A DNA stretch of 64,000 bases from the NCBI GenBank assembly GCA_016717595.1, contig JADKFE010000011.1, forward strand, positions 92,835-156,834. The letters are read 5' to 3'. Made by a program: the position numbers and the translations under genes. Origin of the DNA: Deltaproteobacteria bacterium (GTDB taxonomy: Bacteria; Myxococcota_A; UBA796; CAJQPC01). The notes beneath the pieces are model-generated. The model was not told where the DNA came from. It made no database searches and saw only the letters and a list, made by a program, of their open reading frames with translations. Shown piece after piece: positions 18,671 through 27,345 of the stretch (positions within the stretch are counted from its first letter, which is position 1; each line of letters starts with the position of its first letter).

Positions 18671-19366
18671 ATGCTCGTTCGCCCGCCCCTGACCGCCGCC
18701 CTCGCCCTCACCCTTGGCCTCAACGTCGCCTGCAAAGGCGGCGACAGCAGCGGCGACAGCGGGGCGACCGATGACTCCACCGCCTCTGAGTTCCACCCCA
18801 ACGTGCCCGAGGGCTACGAGTACAAGTGGGACACCGACGGCTGCGGCGAAGACGGCGACAACACCCAGGTCTACCGCCTCGCTGAAGGCTCCTCGACGGC
18901 CGAGGGCACGCTCCAGATGACCGAGCGTTGGTACTGGTTCTTCGGCGGCGACTGGGAGGACGACTGCATCGACACCATCGTGTACGAGGGCGACCGTGTG
19001 AGCGCGGGCCTCCTCAGCCAGCTCGGCCTCTCCGAGAACGAGGAGGGCTACGACACGATGATGACCAAGTCTGAAGACGGCTGCCCGGCGCTGAACTACC
19101 TCTACCTGTGGGACCACCCCGACGCGAAGGAGGTCGAGTACGGCGACCCCTTGGAGCAGCCCACCCTCGTGGTGTTCGACACGCTCTCGCCCAGCGGCAA
19201 CTTCAACGTCGACAACGCCATCATCGTGAACATGGCCTATGAGGTGAGCAGCAACAGCTACTCCTTGGCCTCCAACTATGGCCGGGGCGTGTTTGCCCCC
19301 GAAGAAGGCTCCACGGAGCCCCCCTCGACGTACACCTGGGAGTCGGACGACTGCTACGGGTACTGA
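18671..19366 (+). CDS. Lipoprotein of unknown function
   Basis: A 231-residue exported lipoprotein with a signal ending in N-V-A-C followed by an acidic G/D/S linker (K-G-G-D-S-S-G-D-S-G). This is the same leader style as several other lipoproteins of the window. The mature part is acidic and rich in Trp/Tyr and has five Cys residues that may pair outside the cytoplasm, including the C-terminal D-D-C-Y-G-Y. The ATG at 18671 has GGAG six bases upstream and is preferred over the ATG at 18659. No family was recognised. Confidence 0.6.
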   Translation: MLVRPPLTAALALTLGLNVACKGGDSSGDSGATDDSTASEFHPNVPEGYEYKWDTDGCGEDGDNTQVYRLAEGSSTAEGTLQMTERWYWFFGGDWEDDCIDTIVYEGDRVSAGLLSQLGLSENEEGYDTMMTKSEDGCPALNYLYLWDHPDAKEVEYGDPLEQPTLVVFDTLSPSGNFNVDNAIIVNMAYEVSSNSYSLASNYGRGVFAPEEGSTEPPSTYTWESDDCYGY

Positions 19367-19452
19367 GGGCGGAATGTAGGGGGAATTGGGTAGCGGGCCC
19401 GGCGTGACGCCTCTATCTTGGCGTCCCAACTCACTCTCTCCAGGACGGACCC

Positions 19453-21690
19453 ATGCGCAGCCTCCGCGCCCTGACGCTCCTCGGCCTCGGCCTCACCTTC
19501 GCCACCCCCGCCCACGCCACCAAGCAGTGCTTTTACAGCTCGGGCAAGGCGGGCGCGCTCACCGTGACCACCAGCGGCAGCGGCTGCGGCACGGCGCTGA
19601 GCTACGGCGGCCTCACCGGGCTGTGGTTGGGCAACTCGAACACCAACGAGTCCTGCACCTTCACCTTGAGCCATGAGGTGGACGTCTCGACCCTCACCGT
19701 GCCGATGACGGCGCACTCCAACAACGGCACCAGCTACGGCGAGACCGCCTTTTTCAGCCTCGATGGCGCGCCGTACACGGTCACCACCGCCGACATCGAC
19801 AACAGCACGCCCACCGGCGGCGTCGCGCTCACCGTGGCCACCAGCGGCGGGCGGACAGGCGTCGCCTCAGCGAGCCCCGATGATGGCCGCGGCACGGTCT
19901 CGTTCAAGAGCGCGAGCGGCGGGATCAGCAGCCTCACCATTGAGCACGCCATCACCCTCGGCTCTCCGAGCGGCACGATCTACCCGGTGTCCGACGACCC
20001 TCACACACCCGACACCGACGGCGACGGCCTCGACGACGACGACGAGACGAGCATCTACGGCACCGACCCGCTGAACCCCGACACCGACGGCGACGGCCTC
20101 GACGACGGCGACGAGGTGCTCACCCACGAGACCGACCCGCTGGACGCCGACACCGACGGCGACGGCCTCGACGACGGCGACGAGCTCAACACCACGGGCA
20201 CCGACCCCCTGGACGACGACTCCGACGCGGACGGCCTCAACGACGGCGGCGAGGCCAACTCCACCGGCACGGACCCCAACGACGCCGACTCTGACGACGA
20301 CGCCCTGACCGACGGCGTCGAGGTCAACACCACCGCCACCAACCCCAACGACGCCGACTCCGACGACGACGCCCTGACCGACGGCGTCGAGGTCAACACC
20401 CACGGCACCGACCCCAACGACGCCGACACCGACGGCGACAGCCTCGGCGACGGCGTCGAGGTCAACACCACGGGCACGAACCCCAACGACGCCGACTCCG
20501 ACGACGACGCCCTGAGCGACGGCGTCGAGGTCAACACCACGGGCACCGACCCCAACGACGCCGACACCGACGACGGCGGGATCAACGACGGCGTTGAGGT
20601 CAACAGCGACGGCACCGACCCCCTCGACCCCGCCGACGACGTGCTCGACACCGACGAGGACGGCATCTCCGACTGGAACGAAGAGAACGTCACCAACACC
20701 GACCCCACCCTCGCCGACACCGACGCCGACGGCCTCAGCGACGGGGATGAGGTCAACACCCATGAGACCGATCCCCTCGTCGCCGACACCGACGAGGACG
20801 GCCTCAGCGACGGCGACGAGGTCAACACCCACCAGACCGATCCCCTCACCTCCGACACCGACGCCGACGGCCTCGGCGACGGCGACGAGGTCAACGACCA
20901 CGGCACCGACCCCGTAGACGACGACAGCGACGGCGACGGCCTCAACGACGGCGACGAGGTGAACGACCACGGCACCGACCCGCTGGACGAGGACACCGAC
21001 GACGGCGGGATCAGCGACGGCGCCGAGGTGCTCGTGGACGGCACGGACCCCCTCGACCAGTCCGATGATCTCCTCGACACCGACGGCGACGGGCTCTCGG
21101 ACTGGTCTGAGGAGAACGTCTACGGCACCGACCCAACCCTCGCTGACACCGACAGCGACGGCCTCAACGACGGCGACGAGCTGCTAAACGTGGGCACGGA
21201 CCCCGTTGACGACGACTCCGATGACGACGGCCTCAACGACGGCGACGAGGTGAGCGCCACCACCGACCCGCTCAACCCCGACTCCGACGCCGACGGCCTC
21301 AACGACGGCGACGAGGTCAACACCCACCAGACCGACCCGCTCAACACCGACTCCGACGCCGACGGCCTCATCGACGGCGACGAGGTCAACACCCACCAGA
21401 CCGACCCGCTCAACACCGACTCCGACGCCGACGGCCTCATCGACGGCGACGAGGTCAACACCCACCAGACCGACCCCAACAACGCCGACACCGACGGCGG
21501 CGGCGTGCCCGACGGCGAAGAGCTCCAAGACGGCATGGATCCCCTCGACCCGAGCGACGACGTGCCCGAGGATGAGCTGCCCATCGGCGATCCCAAGGGC
21601 GGCGGCGGGCTCTCCTGCGCGACCGGGCCTCAGGCGCCGGCTTGGGGCCTCGCGGCGCTCATCGCCTTGGCCCTGCGCCGCCGCCGCTGA
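19453..21690 (+). CDS. Thrombospondin type 3 repeat surface protein with MYXO-CTERM-like tail
   Basis: A 745-residue secreted protein. A signal peptide ending A-H-A-T is followed by a beta domain of about 150 residues with paired Cys. From about residue 180 to 715 there is a long array of calcium-binding thrombospondin type 3 repeats (D-x-D-x-D-G-L-x-D-G-D-E-V-x-x-x-x-T-D-P). The C-terminus G-G-G-L-S-C, a hydrophobic helix and R-R-R-R match the MYXO-CTERM sorting pattern, whose proteins are processed and displayed at the cell surface of myxobacteria. It probably forms a stiff, calcium-dependent stalk presenting the N-terminal domain. The start follows a normal leader. Confidence 0.85.
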   Translation: MRSLRALTLLGLGLTFATPAHATKQCFYSSGKAGALTVTTSGSGCGTALSYGGLTGLWLGNSNTNESCTFTLSHEVDVSTLTVPMTAHSNNGTSYGETAFFSLDGAPYTVTTADIDNSTPTGGVALTVATSGGRTGVASASPDDGRGTVSFKSASGGISSLTIEHAITLGSPSGTIYPVSDDPHTPDTDGDGLDDDDETSIYGTDPLNPDTDGDGLDDGDEVLTHETDPLDADTDGDGLDDGDELNTTGTDPLDDDSDADGLNDGGEANSTGTDPNDADSDDDALTDGVEVNTTATNPNDADSDDDALTDGVEVNTHGTDPNDADTDGDSLGDGVEVNTTGTNPNDADSDDDALSDGVEVNTTGTDPNDADTDDGGINDGVEVNSDGTDPLDPADDVLDTDEDGISDWNEENVTNTDPTLADTDADGLSDGDEVNTHETDPLVADTDEDGLSDGDEVNTHQTDPLTSDTDADGLGDGDEVNDHGTDPVDDDSDGDGLNDGDEVNDHGTDPLDEDTDDGGISDGAEVLVDGTDPLDQSDDLLDTDGDGLSDWSEENVYGTDPTLADTDSDGLNDGDELLNVGTDPVDDDSDDDGLNDGDEVSATTDPLNPDSDADGLNDGDEVNTHQTDPLNTDSDADGLIDGDEVNTHQTDPLNTDSDADGLIDGDEVNTHQTDPNNADTDGGGVPDGEELQDGMDPLDPSDDVPEDELPIGDPKGGGGLSCATGPQAPAWGLAALIALALRRRR
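21292..21498 (+). repeat. Three tandem 69-bp copies within the TSP3 array
   Basis: Units starting at 21292, 21361 and 21430 are spaced exactly 69 bases (23 codons). They are almost identical at DNA level, differing only at an AAC/ATC codon and at the end of the third unit. Other TSP3 units in the gene are more diverged, so this is a recent expansion. Confidence 0.8.
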
Positions 21691-21710
21691 TCGGCCGGGC
21701 GAGGCGCCGC

Positions 21711-22868
21711 TCACCACCGCGCCTCGCCCAGCCGCACCATGTACTGATCACAGCGCACGCCCAGCGGCAGGTTCACCTTGGACTCCGCCACGCCCAAGGG
21801 CTCGACGCGGCCCAGCGGCGCGCGGAACTGCGCCTCACCACACTCCACGAGCACCTCAGCGCTGCGGATGGGGCGGTTCACGAGGCTCTCGGCGGTGATG
21901 TCCACCGTCACCCGGCCGTCGCTCCAGATCTTCGCCATGCCCTCGATCTTGAGCCACTTGGAGATGTCGAGCTGGCGGTCGGGGTCGCCGGTGCGGGGCT
22001 TGAGCGTCAGCTCGTGCAGGTCGGGATCGACGGTGACGGTGAACTGGCCGGAGACGTTGAGGCCCAACAGCCCGGCGCTGTCTTCGCTGGCGCACTCCTC
22101 ACACACGGCGATGGTCACGCCCTCGACGGCGTAGCCCCCGAGCCACACGCGGTCGATGAGCATCACCTGGGCCCGGCGCTCGCCGTTCGCCGTCTGGAGC
22201 ACCACCTCTGGCGCGCCCCGGGGCACGCTGAGGCCCAAGACCCGCTCCAGAGTCTCGCGGTCAAAGGTGGTGAAGGTGGCGCCGGTGTCGAACATGAGCG
22301 TGAGGTCTTGGGCGCGGTCGCCCTGCTCAAAGCCGACGGGGATGCGCAGGCTGCGGCCTTCGCCCTCATACGGCAAGGAGATCTCGTCCTCGTCGGAGAG
22401 CTCACGCACCCGGGCCGGGGCGGCGACGACGGGCTTGGGCTCGACGATGACCGGCTCGGCGTAAGACGGCGGCGTGCCCGAGATCGCTGACGGGCCGTCC
22501 CCCAGCCAGAGCCCGAAGGACTCCGCCTTGGCCGCCGCCCGCATCGCCGTCTCGGTGCCCCAAGGCGCGGCGAAGAAGCCCGCCCCCGCGCCCATCGCCC
22601 GGCTGCGCTCACCGGGGAAGTAGATCGGCAGGCCCAACACGAGGAGCAAGGGCCACACCACACCGCCGCCGAGCTGGGCGCGCAGGCTGCCGCCGAACAT
22701 CGCGCCGATCCCGATCGACGGCAGCACGGCCACACACAAGGCCGAGAGCGTCAACGGCAGCACCGGCGCCTCACGCGACAGGCCGAGGCCGATGAGCGAC
22801 CCAAAGCCCATCGCCGTGAGCAGGATGTGCATCGGGAGCGCGACGATCAGCAACGCGGCGTTCGACAT
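21711..22868 (-). CDS. Membrane-anchored retropepsin-like aspartic protease
   Basis: A 385-residue protein. The N-terminal 100 residues hold three to four hydrophobic segments. After a Pro-rich linker, residues about 160-320 form a retroviral-type aspartyl protease domain with D194-T-G-A-T and the downstream hydrophobic-G motif L-L-G-L-N-V-S-G. Each chain carries one D-T-G, so activity would need dimerisation. The protease domain would probably face the periplasm. The C-terminal part (about 320-385) is a small beta domain. It is convergent with the TSP3 gene (20-base gap). A link to processing of surface proteins is possible but only inferred. Confidence 0.75.
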   Translation of the reverse strand: MSNAALLIVALPMHILLTAMGFGSLIGLGLSREAPVLPLTLSALCVAVLPSIGIGAMFGGSLRAQLGGGVVWPLLLVLGLPIYFPGERSRAMGAGAGFFAAPWGTETAMRAAAKAESFGLWLGDGPSAISGTPPSYAEPVIVEPKPVVAAPARVRELSDEDEISLPYEGEGRSLRIPVGFEQGDRAQDLTLMFDTGATFTTFDRETLERVLGLSVPRGAPEVVLQTANGERRAQVMLIDRVWLGGYAVEGVTIAVCEECASEDSAGLLGLNVSGQFTVTVDPDLHELTLKPRTGDPDRQLDISKWLKIEGMAKIWSDGRVTVDITAESLVNRPIRSAEVLVECGEAQFRAPLGRVEPLGVAESKVNLPLGVRCDQYMVRLGEARW

Positions 22869-23057
22869 GCGGGCGCTCCTTTGGGCGTGGAGGATCGGGC
22901 GGACAAGACAGGTTACGCTCGGTTCTGATAGTTTATCTTCCGGTCACCCCCCATGACCGAGCCCGACGACGCTTCTCCCTCTCCAGGGGTCTAGCGCCAG
23001 GGCGAACGCACCCCCCTCGCCGCCGCCCCCGAACCGGGTCGGCCTCGGAGCGCCGTC

Positions 23058-23652
23058 TTGCCCGCCGTCACCTGGTTCTGCGTCGACATCGAGTGCTCAG
23101 GGCCCGTCCCCGGGCTCTACGACATGGTGTCTCTTGGGCGCGGTGGTGGTGAACGACGCGGACGACGGCGCCTTGAGCTTGGGGGAGTCGTTCTACATCG
23201 AGCTTCGCCCCGAGGCCGGGATGGACCCCGACGCGATGGCGGTCAACGGCCTGGACTACGCGCTCCTGCTCCGCGAGGGCGTGCCCCGCGGCGAGGCGAT
23301 CCGCCAGCTCGCCGCCTGGGTGAAGGCCCAAACTCGTCCGGGCACCAAGCCGGTCTTCGTGGGCCACAACGCGCCTTTTGACTGGAGCTTCGTCGCTTGG
23401 TGTTACGCCGCCGAGGGTATGCCAAACCCCTTCGGCTACAAAGCCTTCGACACCAAGGCGTTCTCCGCGGGTGTGCTCGGTTTACACTGGCTGGACACCA
23501 ACAAGGAGAACCTCTCCGTGGCGCTGGGCCTGCCTGATGAGGACCACGGCAAAAAGCACCGCGCCGACTACGATGCATGGTATCAAGCTCTGATCCTCAA
23601 GGGGCTGCTTGAGCGGCAGCGCGCCCCTCGGACCTCCTCCCCGACGGAGTAG
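23058..23652 (+). CDS. DnaQ-like DEDDh 3'-5' exonuclease (frameshifted)
   Basis: An exonuclease of the RNase T/DnaQ fold, about 197 residues. ExoI is C-V-D-I-E near residues 8-12, ExoII is F-V-G-H-N-A-P-F-D, and ExoIII is H-R-A-D-Y-D-A. These supply the four acidic residues and the His that bind two metal ions and trim 3' ends. The TTG at 23058 with GGAG seven bases upstream opens the protein. The frame then breaks at the TT at 23134-23135, where dropping one T gives S-L-G-A-V-V-V-N. The WD40-like gene starts 3 bases after the stop, suggesting co-translation. Confidence 0.75.
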
Positions 23653-23654
23653 CC

Positions 23655-24545
23655 TTGCAAGAACGCGACGCTCACTACCTACACGAGCGAAAGGGCCTCT
23701 CGGCGGTCTTGTCACCCGCTTTGGAGCGCCCTCGCGCCTTGTCTTGGATCGGCACCCAAGAGCGCCTGCTCGTGGCGACGGAGGAGGGTGAGCTCATCGA
23801 GGTGGACGTGGTGTTCGGCTCTCGCACCTTGCCGCACACCGTCGAAGACCCCGCCGAGATGAGCTGCTCCCCCGACGGTCAGAAGCTCGTCGTCGTCGAG
23901 CGCGCCAAAAACATCAGCCTGCGCCGCAGCTCGGATGGTCAAAAGATCGCTGAGCTGCACTTTCCGCTGCTGTCCGACATCACGATCACCTGGTTTAAGC
24001 GCAATGAGGGCTGGGGTGTGGCCGTCGCCGGGGACGACCTCGAAGGCCGCAAGGTCGTGCTCCTCCCCGATGACTTCTCCAAACACAAGGTGGCGAAGAT
24101 CCCGCCCCGCGCGGCCATCGGCGTAGACGCCGTGGGCGCCTTGCAGTATGGCCGGGTCACCCAAGAGGGCGTGTCGATCACGTCGTTTGGTAAACCCCTG
24201 GCCTTGGGCGCCCCCAGCCGTCACCGCCTACGTTTTGGCGGCGGTGGCCTGCTCATGGGCATGGCTGAAGGCGGCGTGACGCTGTGGCCCGGCGTCGATC
24301 GCCCGCCGCGCACGATCATCGCCTACGACGTCTCCGCCGCCACCCTCGACGTGAAGGGGGAGCAGGTCGCCGTAGGCACCCGCACCGGAGACGTCTCGCT
24401 CTCAAGCGCGAGCACCGGCGCCTTAGAGCGCGCCCGGCCGGGCAAGGTCGGCGGTCACAGCTCTGCCGTTCGGGCGATGGCCTTCTCGGCGCGGGGCCGC
24501 TGGCTGGCCACGGCGGCGGATGAGCTGCGGGTGTGGACCTTCTGA
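23655..24545 (+). CDS. WD40-like beta-propeller protein
   Basis: A 296-residue cytoplasmic protein of repeating beta strands. The last blade is a recognisable WD40 unit (G-G-H-S-S-A-V-R-A-M-A-F-S, then L-A-T-A-A, then L-R-V-W-T-F). Earlier blades such as S-C-S-P-D-G-Q-K-L-V-V-V-E follow the same plan. Propellers of this type bind proteins. The TTG start has GGAG five bases upstream and lies 3 bases after the exonuclease gene, so the two are probably one operon. The specific role is unknown. Confidence 0.65.
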   Translation: MQERDAHYLHERKGLSAVLSPALERPRALSWIGTQERLLVATEEGELIEVDVVFGSRTLPHTVEDPAEMSCSPDGQKLVVVERAKNISLRRSSDGQKIAELHFPLLSDITITWFKRNEGWGVAVAGDDLEGRKVVLLPDDFSKHKVAKIPPRAAIGVDAVGALQYGRVTQEGVSITSFGKPLALGAPSRHRLRFGGGGLLMGMAEGGVTLWPGVDRPPRTIIAYDVSAATLDVKGEQVAVGTRTGDVSLSSASTGALERARPGKVGGHSSAVRAMAFSARGRWLATAADELRVWTF

Positions 24546-24567
24546 GCCCCGCTCGGCCTGCGCCGCC

Positions 24568-25161
24568 TCAGCTCAACAGGCTCCACAGGCCCCAGATCAC
24601 CAAGGCCGGCGGCGTGAGGTAGGCCACAAGCCAGATCATCCCCACGGCGGCGGCCGCGGCGCTCCAGCCCACGAACGCGCGGCGCTCCTCAGCCGTCGCC
24701 GGGCCCTGGCGCTCATCGGCGCCGACCTTCTGGCGCAGCTCGCCCACGCGTAAGGTGAGGAGCTGGTTGTAGTCCTGGTTGTAGAGACGCCGCGAGCGCC
24801 GACCCCGAACGAAGGCGTCGAAGGTGTCCAGAGGCATCAGCAGCAGGCCGGTGAACATGCCCGCGAGGTTGATGAACCAGGCCGCGTGAGCGTCGCCGCA
24901 GCCCGAGCCGATCTCCCAAGCGCTGATCTGGAACTCGCCGCGCCAATGCGTCGAGGGGTAACCCGTCGCGATGTGGTTGAGGTCGTGGTACCGCACGGCG
25001 TACACCCGGGCCGAGGTGTTGGGCAGCCAGAACGGGATCGGCCCGAGCATAAACTTCACCCAGTTGTCGCCGTAGCCGCCGTCGGGGGCGAAGCCGGACT
25101 CCTGGAAGTAGCGGTTGAGCGCGTCAGGAACGGGCAGATCGTCGGTGAGCGCGGTCGTCAT
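24568..25161 (-). CDS. Coq4-like protein
   Basis: A 197-residue protein with the motif Y-H-D-L-N-H-I-A-T-G-Y followed by G-E about ten residues later. This resembles the H-D-x-x-H...E metal-binding signature of the ubiquinone-biosynthesis protein Coq4, here with a slightly longer spacing. A hydrophobic segment lies in the middle and two near the C-terminus, suggesting membrane attachment. The ATG at 25161 has AAGGAG eight bases upstream and overlaps the TetR stop by 4 bases (ATGA), so it is co-translated with and probably controlled by that regulator. A role in quinone or lipid metabolism is inferred only from the motif. Confidence 0.55.
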   Translation of the reverse strand: MTTALTDDLPVPDALNRYFQESGFAPDGGYGDNWVKFMLGPIPFWLPNTSARVYAVRYHDLNHIATGYPSTHWRGEFQISAWEIGSGCGDAHAAWFINLAGMFTGLLLMPLDTFDAFVRGRRSRRLYNQDYNQLLTLRVGELRQKVGADERQGPATAEERRAFVGWSAAAAAVGMIWLVAYLTPPALVIWGLWSLLS

Positions 25162-25808
25162 GGCGCGGCTCCTTGTTGGGTGGGCAGCTCGATCGGTGAA
25201 GAGGAAGGGAGGAGCACGCCGAGGAGCTGGTGCTCCAAGGCGAGGCGAAGCTGGGCCTCGGCGGCGGCGAGGTCGGGCAAGAGCCCGTTGAGCCACGACG
25301 CCAAGGCCATGAAGTAGGCGGCGAAGGCGTTCAGCGCGGCCACAAACGGCACAAGCTCGGCGCGGGCGAGGCCCTGGGCCTGGGCGGCCACAAACAGCCC
25401 GGCGACCCGGCCCAGAAACGGCCGGTTGAGCCGCTCCATCCGCTCGGCGGCGGGGCCCTCCAGAAACAGCACCCCCCGCACCACCGACCGGGCGAGGCGG
25501 GTGTCTTGGGCGTAGAAGCGCATAAACGACGAGAAGACGTGGACGAGGGCGTCGAGCAGGCTCACCCCGGCGGGCAAGGTGGCGAAGGCCGACTCCACGA
25601 CGGCGCTGAGGCGGTCGGCGAAGAGCATCGCCAAGAGATCCGCCTTGTCTTTGGCGTACACAAAGACCGTGCCTTGGGCCACCCCGGCGCGCTGGGCGAT
25701 CTCCCGCACCGTGGCGGCCTCGTAGCCTTGCTCGGCGAACAAGGCCCAGGCGGCCTCACGAATCCGGGCCTCTTTGTCGGCCTTGTTCTTGGCGCGCAGA
25801 CCGCTCAT
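25158..25808 (-). CDS. TetR-family transcriptional regulator
   Basis: A 216-residue repressor. Residues about 10-55 form the TetR helix-turn-helix (A-R-I-R-E-A-A-W-A-L-F-A-E-Q-G-Y-E-A-A-T, then I-A-Q-R-A-G-V-A-Q-G-T-V-F-V-Y). The rest is a helical ligand-binding domain. The ATG at 25808 is chosen over one at 25859: GAGG lies about 8 bases before it, and the three palindromic sites at 25830-25875 then fall in the promoter rather than in coding sequence. The gene overlaps the Coq4-like gene. The sites suggest autorepression and control of that partner. Confidence 0.85.
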   Translation of the reverse strand: MSGLRAKNKADKEARIREAAWALFAEQGYEAATVREIAQRAGVAQGTVFVYAKDKADLLAMLFADRLSAVVESAFATLPAGVSLLDALVHVFSSFMRFYAQDTRLARSVVRGVLFLEGPAAERMERLNRPFLGRVAGLFVAAQAQGLARAELVPFVAALNAFAAYFMALASWLNGLLPDLAAAEAQLRLALEHQLLGVLLPSSSPIELPTQQGAAP

Positions 25809-25829
25809 TCGGATGACCTCGGGGCTCTC

Positions 25830-25875
25830 TTGAGCGCGTTCAATGTTGAGCGTGTTCATTTTTGAGCGTGCTCAA
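25830..25875. promoter_or_regulatory. Three tandem palindromic operator sites (TetR)
   Basis: Three 14-bp sites, TTGAGCGCGTTCAA (25830-25843), TTGAGCGTGTTCAT (25846-25859) and TTGAGCGTGCTCAA (25862-25875), are spaced exactly 16 bases apart. Each is a near-perfect palindrome of the form TTGAnCGCGnTCAA. They lie in the divergent region between the TetR gene (start 25808) and the KAP NTPase gene (start 25966), so a bound repressor could control both. Confidence 0.8.
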
Positions 25876-25965
25876 TATTTGCCCCAACATCGGGCCGACG
25901 TCAAGGCCCGGCGCCGCTGAAGATCCACGTTCTTGGGTGAGATAGAGTGGCCGCCTGGAGGTGCC

Positions 25966-27339
25966 ATGACCGACTTCATCACGCCGTCGAGCTTCGCCGA
26001 GGGCGGCCCCCTGCTGCCCGAGGACGCCTTGGGCCACGACGCCTTCGCCCGCACGCTCCTGCGCCATGTGCGCCAGGCCCCCGTCGGCACGGTGATCGCG
26101 CTCCAAGGAAGCTGGGGCCTGGGAAAAACGTCGGCCCTGGCCCGGGTGGCCAAGCTCACCCACCAAGAGGAGCTGCCGGGCTTCGCCGCCGGGGCCTTGT
26201 GGATCAACCCCTGGCAGTACGGCACCGCGGACCTGCTCACGCCGCTGGTCTTGGCCCTGGTGGAGCGCGGCGTGCGCGCTGTAGAGGGCAAACGCCGCGA
26301 CCGAGGCGCCTTGGAGCGCGCCGCGGGGAGCCTCGCCTTGGCCGGCCTGAGCTTCGGCGCCAAGGCCGCGAGCCTCAGCCTCCCCGGCGGCGTGTTGTGG
26401 GAGAAGGGCGGCGAGGAGCTGCGGAAGGTCGCGCACACCTGGCTTGAGCCCAAGAGCCCCAACGGCCCGCCCGTGGACCCCGTCGCCCAGATGGCCTCGT
26501 CGTTCCGTGAGCTGGTCGAGGCCGCCTTAGACGCCGATCAGCAGGCCGTCGGCGGCCGCCTGCTGATCTGCATTGACGACCTCGACCGCTGCCTGCCGCC
26601 GCGTCAGGTCGCGCTCTTGGAGGCGCTCAACTTCTTGACCTCCGCCGGGGCCCCGGCGAGCTTCCTCGTGGCGCTCGACCCCACCCTCGCCCGCCAGGCC
26701 GTGCGCGCCCACTACAAGACCGACGACTTCGACCCCGATCGATACCTCGACAAGATGTTCCACCTGCGGGTGAACCTGCCCGGCGTCGGCCCGGATCAGC
26801 TCCGCGCCTTGCTCAGCTCACGGCTGCGAGAGGGCGTCACCGACGACGACGGCGAGCGCTCGCTGCGGGTTCGCCTCGTCGACCGCTTCGGCGAGCACGC
26901 CGGTCGCCTGGACGAGCTCGGCACCCAAGCCCTCACCGTGAGCGACCTGCGAAACCCTCGCCTCGTCGACCGCGCCCTGCGGAAGCTCCGGGTGCTCGTG
27001 GGCAGCCCCAGCGCCGCGCAGCTCAGGAAGTTCGGCGTGGACGAGGCGCGCTTGTTGTTGTGGTGGCTCGCCGTCACCGAGCGCTGGCCCAACCTGCGCA
27101 CCGCCCTGCAAGAGGCCGGAGACGACCCCAAAGAGGTCACCCGCCGCTACGAGCAGATCGACGGGCGCTGCCGAGGCCAGTCCGCCCAGAGCCGCCTGCC
27201 CGCGTCCGTGGAGCGCCTGCCCACGCCTGAGCAGTCCCCAGAGCTCGCGGAGGCCTTGGGCGCCGTGCGGCTCAACCCCCGCGACGCCGCGCTGATCTTG
27301 CTCCAGCACGACCGCGCGCTGATCGCCGCGGGGCTCTAG
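25966..27339 (+). CDS. KAP-family P-loop NTPase
   Basis: A 457-residue ATPase. Walker A is G-S-W-G-L-G-K-T-S at residues 48-56, the KAP-type motif I-N-P-W-Q-Y-G follows, and Walker B is L-L-I-C-I-D-D-L-D-R-C near residue 200. A moderately hydrophobic Ala/Gly/Leu segment between them is where KAP proteins often carry membrane helices. The family occurs in mobile-element, signalling and phage-defence settings, but no partner effector is adjacent here. GGAGG precedes the ATG at 25966. It is divergent from the TetR gene and may share its operators. Confidence 0.75.
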   Translation: MTDFITPSSFAEGGPLLPEDALGHDAFARTLLRHVRQAPVGTVIALQGSWGLGKTSALARVAKLTHQEELPGFAAGALWINPWQYGTADLLTPLVLALVERGVRAVEGKRRDRGALERAAGSLALAGLSFGAKAASLSLPGGVLWEKGGEELRKVAHTWLEPKSPNGPPVDPVAQMASSFRELVEAALDADQQAVGGRLLICIDDLDRCLPPRQVALLEALNFLTSAGAPASFLVALDPTLARQAVRAHYKTDDFDPDRYLDKMFHLRVNLPGVGPDQLRALLSSRLREGVTDDDGERSLRVRLVDRFGEHAGRLDELGTQALTVSDLRNPRLVDRALRKLRVLVGSPSAAQLRKFGVDEARLLLWWLAVTERWPNLRTALQEAGDDPKEVTRRYEQIDGRCRGQSAQSRLPASVERLPTPEQSPELAEALGAVRLNPRDAALILLQHDRALIAAGL

Positions 27340-27345
27340 CCGCGG

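Noticed and set aside
19867..21600. Long antisense frames across the TSP3 array and MopE genes
   Set aside because: They arise from the periodic GAC/GGC-rich repeats of the real genes. Their translations are low-complexity Val/Gly or Ser/Pro.
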